Source: a bacterium (lineage in GTDB: Bacteria; UBA3054). Taken from it: a stretch of 7,132 nt of DNA. Of the stretch, positions 1-6,230 are shown in pieces. The notes under the pieces are model-generated. The model made no database searches and was not told the DNA's origin. It saw nothing but the letters and a program-made list of their open reading frames with translations. Each line of letters begins with the position of its first letter. Position 1 is the stretch's first letter. The DNA lies in assembly GCA_017538635.1 (NCBI GenBank), contig JAFYIM010000204.1:1-7132 (forward strand), written 5' to 3'. The position numbers and the translations under genes are program-made.

Positions 1-1
1 C

Positions 2-55
2 GGAGTAAGCTTCCCGAAACTTAGGAAACTTGAAAAGATGCTGAAAAGGCAATAA
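2..55 (+). CDS. Possible C-terminal tail of a convergent plus-strand gene (partial)
   Basis: Frame 2 of the plus strand is open from the left edge and ends at TAA (53-55), giving 17 residues: GVSFPKLRKLEKMLKRQ. The stop sits exactly where the A-run of the hairpin terminator begins, the spacing expected for a gene read from the left. The residues are Lys-rich and show no recognisable family. The minus strand of this stretch has no ATG or GTG, so a minus-strand gene starting here is less likely. The open frame is short enough to be chance. The call rests mostly on the terminator being usable in both directions. Confidence 0.3.
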   Translation, partial: GVSFPKLRKLEKMLKRQ

Positions 56-82
56 AAAAAGGCGGCTGAAGCCGCCTTTTTT
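54..82 (-). terminator. Bidirectional intrinsic terminator after hisF
   Basis: A perfect 6-bp G+C stem (GGCGGC at 61-66, GCCGCC at 71-76) closes a 4-base loop. It is flanked by seven A at 54-60 and six T at 77-82. Read from the minus strand it lies 15 bases past the hisF stop and is followed by seven T, a standard Rho-independent terminator. Read from the plus strand it is followed by six T, so it can also stop a convergent transcript. It marks the 3' end of the five-gene minus-strand run. Confidence 0.9.
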
Positions 83-91
83 GTTCTTCTT

Positions 92-946
92 TTATTTCTT
101 CTCTACGGGCCTTACAGGCACGCCTTTGCTTGCGAGGTATTCTTTCACCTGCGGGACCGTTAACGTGCCGAAATGGAAGAGTGAGGCCGCGAGAAGGGCA
201 TCCGCTTCGCCTTCCACGGCGCCTTTGTAAAAGTCCTCGAGGCAGCCTGCGCCGCCGGAGGCGACCAGAGGAACGCTGACCGCGTCGCGCACGGCTTTGT
301 TCATAGCGTTGTCGTAGCCGTCCTTGGTGCCGTCCTTGTCCATGGAGGTAAGAAGTATTTCGCCAGCGCCGAGGGATACGGCGTATTTGCACCATTTGAT
401 AAGATCGATGCCGGTGGCCGTGCGGCCGCCGTGAACGTAAACTTCCCAGAGACTGTTTTCATCGACTTTGAGAGGAGAGATGTCCCAGCCCCAGTCGATC
501 TTGTGGGCTTCCTCAACGTTCACTTTCGTATTGAGCCTGCGGTCCCTGGCGTCCACGGCCAGAACGATGCACTGCGTGCCGAACATTTTGGCGCCTTCCT
601 TTAAGATCTCGGGACGCATGACAGCCGCGGTGTTGACGCCGACTTTGTCAGCGCCGGCTCTTAAGATGCGCTGCATGTCGTCCGTTGATTTGATGCCGCC
701 GCCGACCGTCAGGGGCATGAAGATGACTTCGGAAGTCTTGGAGACGAGATCGACTATGGTGTCTCTGCCTTCGTGGGAAGCGGTGATGTCAAGGAAGACC
801 AGTTCGTCAGCGCCCTGTTCGTTGTACATTCTGGCGTATTCCACCGGATCGCCGACGTCGGCAAGGCCTAAAAAGTTTACGCCTTTGACAAGGCGGCCGC
901 CTTTGGTGTCAAGGCAGGGAATGATCCTTTTGGGGGTAGTAGTCAT
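92..946 (-). CDS. hisF: Imidazole glycerol phosphate synthase cyclase subunit HisF
   Basis: HisF makes imidazole glycerol phosphate and AICAR from PRFAR, using ammonia from the glutaminase HisH (histidine synthesis, cytoplasm). The 284-residue (beta/alpha)8 barrel begins [13 protein letters not shown]. By family comparison, the catalytic aspartates are D12 (CLD) and D132 (VDARD). Other signatures are FLDITAS (51-57), VGGGI (81-85), [10 protein letters not shown] (99-108), [15 protein letters not shown] (193-207), ASGGAG (229-234) and AASLFHFG (253-260). Bacterial HisF is usually about 250-256 residues; the excess is mostly an insertion at about 137-165, between VDARD and WEVYVHGGR. The ATG at 946 is chosen because it gives the canonical N-terminus and has AGGAAG six bases upstream. 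A longer frame to 1057 would run through fmdB. The fmdB stop is 10 bases upstream, and a terminator follows. No other his gene is visible. Confidence 0.97.
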   Translation of the reverse strand: MTTTPKRIIPCLDTKGGRLVKGVNFLGLADVGDPVEYARMYNEQGADELVFLDITASHEGRDTIVDLVSKTSEVIFMPLTVGGGIKSTDDMQRILRAGADKVGVNTAAVMRPEILKEGAKMFGTQCIVLAVDARDRRLNTKVNVEEAHKIDWGWDISPLKVDENSLWEVYVHGGRTATGIDLIKWCKYAVSLGAGEILLTSMDKDGTKDGYDNAMNKAVRDAVSVPLVASGGAGCLEDFYKGAVEGEADALLAASLFHFGTLTVPQVKEYLASKGVPVRPVEKK

Positions 947-952
947 AGAGGT

Positions 953-958
953 CTTCCT
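953..958 (-). promoter_or_regulatory. Ribosome binding site of hisF
   Basis: AGGAAG on the minus strand lies six bases before the ATG at 946 and overlaps the fmdB TAG stop (957-959). It fixes the hisF start at 946 rather than the far upstream start in the same frame, and suggests translation passes directly from fmdB to hisF. Confidence 0.7.
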
Positions 959-1217
959 ATTTTTTATGGTGACAATGTTCGCAGCCGCAGCCTGCGCCGT
1001 GTTCGTGTTCGATCTGATGGCAGGACTCGCTGGCTTTGCACTTGTAGTCGGTCTCATAGAAACCGCTGCCTTTGAAGATTATTCCCGCTCCCCCGCTGAT
1101 GAGTCTTTCGACATGCCCTCCGCATTTGGGGCACTTCTTTAAGGGTTCCGCGGTTATCTGCTGGAATTTCTCAAATTCATAACCGCATTTTTTGCAGCGG
1201 TATTCGTAGGTCGGCAT
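957..1217 (-). CDS. FmdB-family zinc ribbon protein with Cys/His-rich tail
   Basis: This 86-residue protein opens with [16 protein letters not shown], the hallmark of the FmdB/CxxC-CxxC putative regulatory family. A single zinc ribbon is formed by C8-x2-C11 and C29-x2-C32, followed by the family's glycine-rich [14 protein letters not shown] segment (41-54). The family is named after a protein linked to the formamidase/amidase operon of Methylophilus, but the function of most members is unknown. The C-terminal 27 residues are unusually rich in possible metal ligands: C60, C66, C77, C79, C82 and H67, H71, H73, H81, H83, H84. A second metal site or metal storage is possible but is inference. The gene lies 18 bases after rng, with a GAAGGT-like ribosome site about 10 bases before the ATG, and 10 bases before hisF, so it is probably co-transcribed with both. 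Family assignment is firm; function is open. Confidence 0.9.
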   Translation of the reverse strand: MPTYEYRCKKCGYEFEKFQQITAEPLKKCPKCGGHVERLISGGAGIIFKGSGFYETDYKCKASESCHQIEHEHGAGCGCEHCHHKK

Positions 1218-1235
1218 GGTAATTTTACCTTCGTG

Positions 1236-2819
1236 TTAACGGCGCTTCAACTGCAGCGCCTTGCCGCTAAGGGCATCGTAGAATTTATAATCCTCCAGGT
1301 CCATTTTGGGATTGGAAGTTATGGTCAGGTTCGCGTTGTACTGCTCTTCTATCTTCTTAAGAATGTCTAAATTCTCCCTTAAGCTGGCAGCCACACTAGG
1401 ATTGACGTCGATCCTGACGTCCTTTTCCTTTTCAAGGGAAAGCAGGGATTGCAGCGCGCGCTGGAGCTCCAGGCAGATGGACAAGAGGGATTTCACAAGG
1501 CCTCTGCCGTGGCAGTAGGGGCATTCGTCGTAAACGGACTGCCTGATGGACTCAGTGACGCGCTGGCGCGTCATTTCGAGGAGGCCGAACTCGGATAAGG
1601 GAAGGATACTGCTCTTGGCCTTGTCGCGCTTCAGGGCGCTTTGCAAGCGCATCACGACTTCCTTCTGGTTCTGCTTGGAATGCATGTCGATGAAGTCCAC
1701 CACGACGAGGCCGCCGATGTTTCTTAATTTGAGCTGACGGGCGATCTCGTCGGCCGCCTCGAGGTTCGTCTTGGTAACGGTCTCCTCCTGGTTGTCGCTT
1801 GAAGTGTGGCGCCCGGAGTTCACGTCGATGGCGATCATAGCCTCGGTCTGGTCGATGACGATGTAGCCGCCGGATTTCAGCCAGACGTTGCGCCTGAAAG
1901 CCCTGTCGATATCTTTCTGGACATTCCATTTCTCAAAGATGGGAACGTCGCCTTCGTAGAGCCTGACATTGTTCTTCGCCTCGGGCACGAAGCTCTTGAC
2001 GAAAGTCATGATGCGGTCGTAGTCGGGCTTGGTGTTGACGACGATGCGGGAAACGTCCTCGCCGTAGCTGTCCCTGATCGTCCTCAGAACGAGGTCCAAT
2101 TCAGGGTGCAGCAGCGCGGGGGCGGAAGTGGCGCGGTGCTTTTCTTCTATCTCTTTCCAGGTGTTGACAAGGTAGGCCACGTCGTTTTCGAATGCCTTCT
2201 GGGTGCAGCCTTCCGCCGCGGTCCTTATGATGAGGCCGCAGCCTTCCGGAAGATTGACTTCCCTGGCCATCTGGCGGAGACGCTTGCGTTCCTGAACATT
2301 GCTTATACGCCTGGAAACGGCGATCTGCTTTTCAAAGGGCATCAGGACAAGGAAGCGGCCCGGCAGGCTGATGTCTGTCGTAAGGCGGCAGCCTTTCGTG
2401 CTGATGGGCTCTTTCACGACCTGGACGATGATCTCCTGCTTTTCTTTAAGGATATCGGAGATCTTGAGGTCCTTGCGGTTTTTCGGGCGGTTCTTACCTT
2501 GATTCTGGTTCTGATTCTTTTTCTCGCCGTCTTCCTCTTCCTCCTCGTCGTCAAGTTCCATGGCGTCGAGGTTGGAGGCGAAGACGTCGTCGATGTGGAT
2601 GAAGCCGTTCTTTTCGAGACCTATGTCGATGAAGGCCGCGTTGATGGCGGGAATGATGTTCTCCACTCTGCCTTTGTAAACGCTGCCCATATGGCGGTGC
2701 TGCTCGTCGCGCTCGATGTAATATTCCTCAAGCTGCTTGTCTTCCACGACGGCGACGCGGCGCTCCTGAGCCTGCTCGGTGTCGATGATGATCTCTCTTT
2801 CTATTTTTTGATTCTTCAT
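1236..2819 (-). CDS. rng: Ribonuclease G/E family endoribonuclease
   Basis: This is a single-strand-specific endoribonuclease of the RNase E/G family, which processes rRNA 5' ends and starts mRNA decay. The 527 residues have E. coli RNase G architecture (489 there) without the long C-terminal scaffold of RNase E. The N-terminus (REIIIDTEQAQERRVAVVED) is typical and fixes the start. The S1 domain at about 44-137 (GSVYKGRVENIIPAINAAFIDIG) carries an insertion at about 86-116: an acidic run (DDEEEEED) followed by an Asn/Gln/Lys run. The magnesium-binding catalytic aspartates are D332 (IDVNSG) and D375 (VVVDFIDM). Their 43-residue spacing equals that of D303 and D346 in E. coli RNase E. The zinc-link CPYC (C433, C436) sits 58 residues further on, again as in RNase E. 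A 28-base gap separates it from the lipoprotein gene. I see no strong Shine-Dalgarno sequence, so expression may be modest or coupled. Confidence 0.96.
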   Translation of the reverse strand: MKNQKIEREIIIDTEQAQERRVAVVEDKQLEEYYIERDEQHRHMGSVYKGRVENIIPAINAAFIDIGLEKNGFIHIDDVFASNLDAMELDDEEEEEDGEKKNQNQNQGKNRPKNRKDLKISDILKEKQEIIVQVVKEPISTKGCRLTTDISLPGRFLVLMPFEKQIAVSRRISNVQERKRLRQMAREVNLPEGCGLIIRTAAEGCTQKAFENDVAYLVNTWKEIEEKHRATSAPALLHPELDLVLRTIRDSYGEDVSRIVVNTKPDYDRIMTFVKSFVPEAKNNVRLYEGDVPIFEKWNVQKDIDRAFRRNVWLKSGGYIVIDQTEAMIAIDVNSGRHTSSDNQEETVTKTNLEAADEIARQLKLRNIGGLVVVDFIDMHSKQNQKEVVMRLQSALKRDKAKSSILPLSEFGLLEMTRQRVTESIRQSVYDECPYCHGRGLVKSLLSICLELQRALQSLLSLEKEKDVRIDVNPSVAASLRENLDILKKIEEQYNANLTITSNPKMDLEDYKFYDALSGKALQLKRR

Positions 2820-2847
2820 TGAAATGGATAAATTTTGTTCCCGGCCG

Positions 2848-3426
2848 TTAAGGCAGCCTTATCTTTTCCAGGCAATTTTGGAAAACCGCGGACAGGCAGT
2901 AATTGTAAATGGCTTCGTCGCCTGCGTTCTCCAAGCCTTCGACCGGAATAGTGACAGCAAATGATTGCTTTAACTCTTTAGCATAGACGGAGTATCCGTC
3001 CCCCGCGCGCTTTATAGTCACGCGCATCACGACATGGGAGGCGAATTTGTGCGCGCCCATGTACTCGTTGAATTTTTCAGTGTAAATTTTGACTATGTCG
3101 CACAGAACGTGGTAGTCGCATTTCCTGGGATCTGTGACCATGGTCTGCCCGTGGCGCCTCATGAAAATTTCCCACTCTTTGTCGGCCCAAGCGGAAAGAT
3201 CGCTCTGCGTTTTCACCCAGCTCCATTGCTCGTCGGCAACAGCCCTTATCTTGCCTATTTTCCCGTCCAGCAAAACGGGAACAGCAACTTTGTCAAGGAA
3301 AAAGACCGCGGGACTTCCAAGTTCAGCCTGCTCCGCCACCTTCACATTGGCGTTGCGAAGAGTGATCGTCGAGCTGCAGCCGTAAAGGAAAAGCAGGGAG
3401 AGAAAAACTAAACTACGCCATGCCAT
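2848..3426 (-). CDS. Small predicted lipoprotein of unknown family
   Basis: I do not recognise the family. From the ATG at 3426 the protein has 192 residues. A short signal peptide (MAWRS, then VFLSLLFLY) ends in the lipobox LYGC, with C17 as the predicted lipidated residue. Ser follows at +2 and +3, not Asp, which under the Lol rule favours the outer membrane. Tyr at -2 is an uncommon but tolerated lipobox residue. The mature part is a mixed alpha/beta domain of about 175 residues with Trp-rich helices at about 68-88. Three further strand-like segments follow (YHVLCDIVKIY, HVVMRVTIKRA, YSVYAKELKQSF), then a C-terminal helix. This loosely resembles small envelope lipoproteins such as YajG/LptE/PqiC-like folds, which is only a guess. 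An in-frame GTG at 3432 would add two residues. GGAG at 3437-3440 lies 10 bases from the ATG but only 4 from the GTG, favouring the ATG. The start overlaps the reductase end by 19 bases, implying coupled translation. Confidence 0.75.
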   Translation of the reverse strand: MAWRSLVFLSLLFLYGCSSTITLRNANVKVAEQAELGSPAVFFLDKVAVPVLLDGKIGKIRAVADEQWSWVKTQSDLSAWADKEWEIFMRRHGQTMVTDPRKCDYHVLCDIVKIYTEKFNEYMGAHKFASHVVMRVTIKRAGDGYSVYAKELKQSFAVTIPVEGLENAGDEAIYNYCLSAVFQNCLEKIRLP

Positions 3427-4616
3427 TGGCACCCCGCTCCGAAATCAAGGATCTTCCTGAGGAAGGCCTCGTCGATAACGGGAGCTTCGAAGTATTTTTC
3501 CTTCAAAGCGGCGCGTATGTTGGAGACGTCGAAAACAGGTTCGCCGAACAAATAGCGCAGATATTCGCTGATTTCCAAACAAAAACTGATGTTGATCCCG
3601 AGAGCGGCGAATTTCTTCACCTCTTCCCTCAAAACTTGCTCGGACTGCTCGAACGTGCAGTCGACGAATTCCACTCCGCCCATTTTGATCCATTTGCATC
3701 CCTTAACCAGCAATTCGCGGATCTTGGGAGGATTCGGATGAGTCAGGTGATAAACTTGGCCTACGGACTCGGGGCGCTCGCAGAGATTCATGATATTGCT
3801 TACGACGCAGTCGACAGGAATGAGGTTCACAGTCGTGTCTGAGGGGCAGGGAAAGCGGAAAGGATAATTGACGTAGTTTCCGTTTGTGTAAAGATCGTGC
3901 TTTTTGTAAAATTCGGCGTCTCCGTTGATCTTGCGCACCACAAGGCGTTTCATCAAGGCGAAGACCTTGGCGATGTTATAAAATCCCGTGAATGACAGGC
4001 ACTTCCCGTTCACGGTATCCCCTATTATGACCGCCGGGCGGTAGATCGTTGTCGCCACGCCCGTTTCGTCGGCGAATTTTTTGACAGCCTGCTCGCCGGC
4101 GTATTTGGTCTCTTCATAGGGGTTGCGGAACTCCCAGTCGCATTCGGCGACTTCTTCCTTGACGACATGATTGCAAAGTCCGCTCACATAGGCTGTGCTG
4201 ATGTGCTGAAGACGCTTGATGCCGTAGCGTTTCACAAAGTCAAGGACGTTCAGGGTCCCCTGGTGGTTTATTTTCTCGGTCACTTCGCGCTGGTCCTCAG
4301 AAAAGAAAAGGACAGCGGCGGAATGCCAAAACTCATCTACTTTCCTCAGTTTCTCTCCCCAAAGCGCATCGTCCACTCCCAGATTCGGCAGGGAGATGTC
4401 GCCCTCGACCAGTTCGAAGGTCCCGGGAAGTTCCCGCCATTTGGGGTCTATCGCTTCCAAAACAGTCAAAACGCGGTCTTTAGCGGAAACGGTGCGCTTC
4501 GCCCTGGCCAAATACAGCACGTGCCAGCCGCGAGACAAAAACTCGCGTCCCAAGTGCCCGCCCAGGAAGCCCGTGCCGCCGGTCAGAAAAACCGTTTTCT
4601 TCGTATTGCTTTCCAT
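3408..4616 (-). CDS. Extended SDR, fatty acyl/thioester reductase-like
   Basis: This 402-residue extended short-chain dehydrogenase most resembles the thioester-reductase/male-sterility (NAD_binding_4) branch. That branch reduces acyl-CoA or carrier-bound acyl groups with NAD(P)H to aldehydes or alcohols. The Rossmann motif is LTGGTGFLGG (11-20; G13, G16, G19). LARAK (36-40) supplies an Arg commonly seen in NADPH-binding members. Then come EGDISLPNLG (71-80), HSAA (98-101), ISTAYVSG (139-146) with the Ser/Thr of the triad, catalytic Y167-x3-K171, and RPAVIIGD (193-200). VNLIPVDCVVSNIMNL (263-278) and VYHLTHPNPPK (288-298) are typical of acyl reductases. No carrier or membrane domain is present. 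It follows an OleC-like ligase, so an OleD-like 2-alkyl-3-ketoalkanoate reductase is the main alternative, but OleD is closer to 3-beta-hydroxysteroid dehydrogenases. A sugar epimerase role is unlikely. The start is ATG with a weak ribosome site, about 24 bases after the inferred transcription start. Confidence 0.85.
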   Translation of the reverse strand: MESNTKKTVFLTGGTGFLGGHLGREFLSRGWHVLYLARAKRTVSAKDRVLTVLEAIDPKWRELPGTFELVEGDISLPNLGVDDALWGEKLRKVDEFWHSAAVLFFSEDQREVTEKINHQGTLNVLDFVKRYGIKRLQHISTAYVSGLCNHVVKEEVAECDWEFRNPYEETKYAGEQAVKKFADETGVATTIYRPAVIIGDTVNGKCLSFTGFYNIAKVFALMKRLVVRKINGDAEFYKKHDLYTNGNYVNYPFRFPCPSDTTVNLIPVDCVVSNIMNLCERPESVGQVYHLTHPNPPKIRELLVKGCKWIKMGGVEFVDCTFEQSEQVLREEVKKFAALGINISFCLEISEYLRYLFGEPVFDVSNIRAALKEKYFEAPVIDEAFLRKILDFGAGCQWHGVV

Positions 4617-4647
4617 AATAATTTCGATAATCTCAGTAAATGTGGGG

Positions 4648-4676
4648 ATTATACCATAACGCCCCTCTTAAATCAA
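4648..4676 (-). promoter_or_regulatory. Sigma70-type promoter for the reductase-to-hisF run
   Basis: On the minus strand TTGATT (4671-4676) and a perfect TATAAT (4648-4653) are separated by exactly 17 bases. They sit in the 90-base gap between the ligase stop and the reductase start. Transcription would begin near 4641, leaving an untranslated leader of about 24 bases. This is the only good promoter seen in the window. It suggests the reductase, lipoprotein, rng, fmdB and hisF genes share a transcript that starts independently of the ligase gene upstream. There is no hairpin with a T-run between the ligase stop and this promoter, so read-through from upstream is also possible. No operator repeat is evident. 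Confidence 0.8.
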
Positions 4677-4706
4677 CCGAAATCAGCCAAGGCCTTGTTT
4701 TAATTT

Positions 4707-6230
4707 TCACAAAGAAATATGTTCGGCGAGCGCATTATAATCTATTTTCGAGGCGTGGCGAGGGTCGCGCGGGATGCGGGCGATGACGCGGATCTCGTCG
4801 TAGGGCACGCGCCGGCGGTCAAGCGTCAGGGCTTCCGCGCGGGCTGCTTCGGGATCGGCGCTTTCCAAAATCAGAACCGCCCGGCCGTCCCGGCCGCTGA
4901 CAAGCGTTCCAGCGGCGCTCGCGTCAAGTTTCAGCAGTTCGCGCTCGATCAGCGCGGGATAAGCCTTCGCGCCGCCAGACGTTGTAAAGACGCGCGAGGC
5001 TCGCCCCAGAAGAAAGAGACGTCCCCCGACGAGCCGTCCGGCGTCGCCGGTGCGGTGGAAGATTTTGCCGCCGACCTTGATTTTGTTCTCTTTCTCGGCT
5101 TCCGGGTTGCGATAGTAGGTTTTCAGGACGTGATCGCCGGCGACACAGATCTCGCCGGCCTCGCCGGGCGCGGCCTGGGCGGCGCTCCATTCTTCTTCCT
5201 TCATTTCATGGCGCAGGATAGCGTCGAAACGAACAATGCGAAGCTCAATGAAGGCGCTCACCTCCCCGGCCGGGACGCCCTCAGCGCAATCGGACGCTGC
5301 GAGCTCGTCCGCCGCGATCGCGGCGATGGGCTCGGCCTCCGTCGAACCGTAGACCGCGCTTACCGCCGCGCCTGGGAAAGCCGCTGACAACGCTTCGGCG
5401 AACTCCGGAAACACCGCGGCGCCGCCGACAAAAATTTTGCGGAGCGTCGGAATCGGATTTGTTTCCCGAGCCGCCTCGGAAAGTTTCTTTAAGAAAGCCG
5501 GCGAAGCGGCCGTGGTCGTCACGCCGGCCGCGGCCGCATCGCCAGCGATTTTCACGGGGTCAAAGTCGGCGGGCCTGGCGGGGTTGAAATCGGGAATGAG
5601 CGTCGTCGCGCCGCAGGCAATGTTGTTCAGCGAGAAAATCGGCAGCGTCGCCATGTCGACGTCCCCTTCCCCAACCCCGAGAAAATCTTTCAGCGCGCGA
5701 TGCTGCGCCAAAAGAAAGCCGCAGGTCCGCAGCGCCGCCTTCGGAACGCCCGTCGAACCGGTCGTAAAAGTCACCAGCGCGGGATCGTCCTCGGCGCAGG
5801 AAACCGGAGAGCAGCTTTCTTTAGCGGAGCCTTTACCGAAGCCGGGAAAAAGTTTCACGGGGATTTGACGCAACGCCTTGGACTTGAGGAAAAGGAGCCA
5901 GGCCTTTGGGATGCCCACGAAAGCCTTGGCTTCCGCGAGACGCGCCGCGTAATCGAGACGCGCGGCGTCGGCCCAGGCGTCGATGAAAACCGCCACCGCT
6001 CCCAGCGAGAAGACGGAAAGCAGGATCTCGTAAAGGGCTATCGACATCGGGACGAAAATCACGACGCGGTCCCCTTTTTTCACGCCATAGCGCGCCAGCG
6101 CGGACGCGCGCCGTTCGACGCGCCGCGTCAGTTCGCCGTAAGTTACGGAAACGCCGCGGTGGATCAGGGCGGCGCGGCCGGGGTTTTTTGCGGCACGGTC
6201 CCTCAAAAGTTCGCAAAGGTTCGCATTCAT
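4707..6230 (-). CDS. AMP-forming acyl ligase, OleC-like
   Basis: This 507-residue ANL-superfamily enzyme is predicted to adenylate a carboxylic acid with ATP. Core motifs are FTTGSTGVPK (155-164), the phosphate-binding loop; VYGSTEAEP (293-301); TGD at 394-396 with the adenine/ribose-contacting Asp; LGR at 408-410; and K495 in PRDPRHASKIDY, the expected catalytic lysine of the small C-terminal domain. Several segments resemble OleC, the beta-lactone synthetase of long-chain olefin synthesis, more than typical acyl-CoA synthetases. These are LPIFSLNNIACGATTLIPDFNP (196-217), the VTTTAASPAFLKKL stretch, and the DPRHASKI ending. No carrier-protein domain is present. The ATG overlaps the upstream GNAT stop by four bases (ATGA), with AAGAG just ahead of it. 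G+C content is much higher than in the genes downstream. The substrate is unknown; fatty acyl-CoA/ACP ligase and beta-lactone synthetase both remain possible. Confidence 0.88.
   Translation of the reverse strand: MNANLCELLRDRAAKNPGRAALIHRGVSVTYGELTRRVERRASALARYGVKKGDRVVIFVPMSIALYEILLSVFSLGAVAVFIDAWADAARLDYAARLAEAKAFVGIPKAWLLFLKSKALRQIPVKLFPGFGKGSAKESCSPVSCAEDDPALVTFTTGSTGVPKAALRTCGFLLAQHRALKDFLGVGEGDVDMATLPIFSLNNIACGATTLIPDFNPARPADFDPVKIAGDAAAAGVTTTAASPAFLKKLSEAARETNPIPTLRKIFVGGAAVFPEFAEALSAAFPGAAVSAVYGSTEAEPIAAIAADELAASDCAEGVPAGEVSAFIELRIVRFDAILRHEMKEEEWSAAQAAPGEAGEICVAGDHVLKTYYRNPEAEKENKIKVGGKIFHRTGDAGRLVGGRLFLLGRASRVFTTSGGAKAYPALIERELLKLDASAAGTLVSGRDGRAVLILESADPEAARAEALTLDRRRVPYDEIRVIARIPRDPRHASKIDYNALAEHISL

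Noticed and set aside
947..1057. 37-residue N-terminal extension of HisF
   Set aside because: It would overlap fmdB, reads as low-complexity Ala/Thr sequence, and precedes the canonical HisF N-terminus, which has its own AGGAAG site.
468..1142. 224-residue open frame on the plus strand spanning hisF and fmdB
   Set aside because: It is antisense to two well-supported genes and crosses their junction.
1806..2822. 338-residue open frame on the plus strand
   Set aside because: It lies fully antisense to rng, whose catalytic motifs are intact. The translation is a biased Val/Asp-rich shadow without any recognisable motif.
3427..3432. GTG start for the lipoprotein, two codons upstream
   Set aside because: The GGAG site is only four bases from the GTG but ten from the ATG. 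The extra Met-Pro adds nothing to the signal peptide.
4688..4697. Palindrome CAAGGCCTTG after the ligase stop as a terminator or operator
   Set aside because: It has no loop, so it cannot form a terminator hairpin. A ten-base palindrome alone is too weak to call an operator.
4734..4739. A second TATAAT on the minus strand near the end of the ligase gene
   Set aside because: No -35-like hexamer lies 16-18 bases upstream, and it falls within coding sequence (residues IDYNAL).
4719..5387. 222-residue open frame on the plus strand
   Set aside because: It is antisense to the high-G+C ligase gene, where chance open frames are common, and it shows no domain signature.
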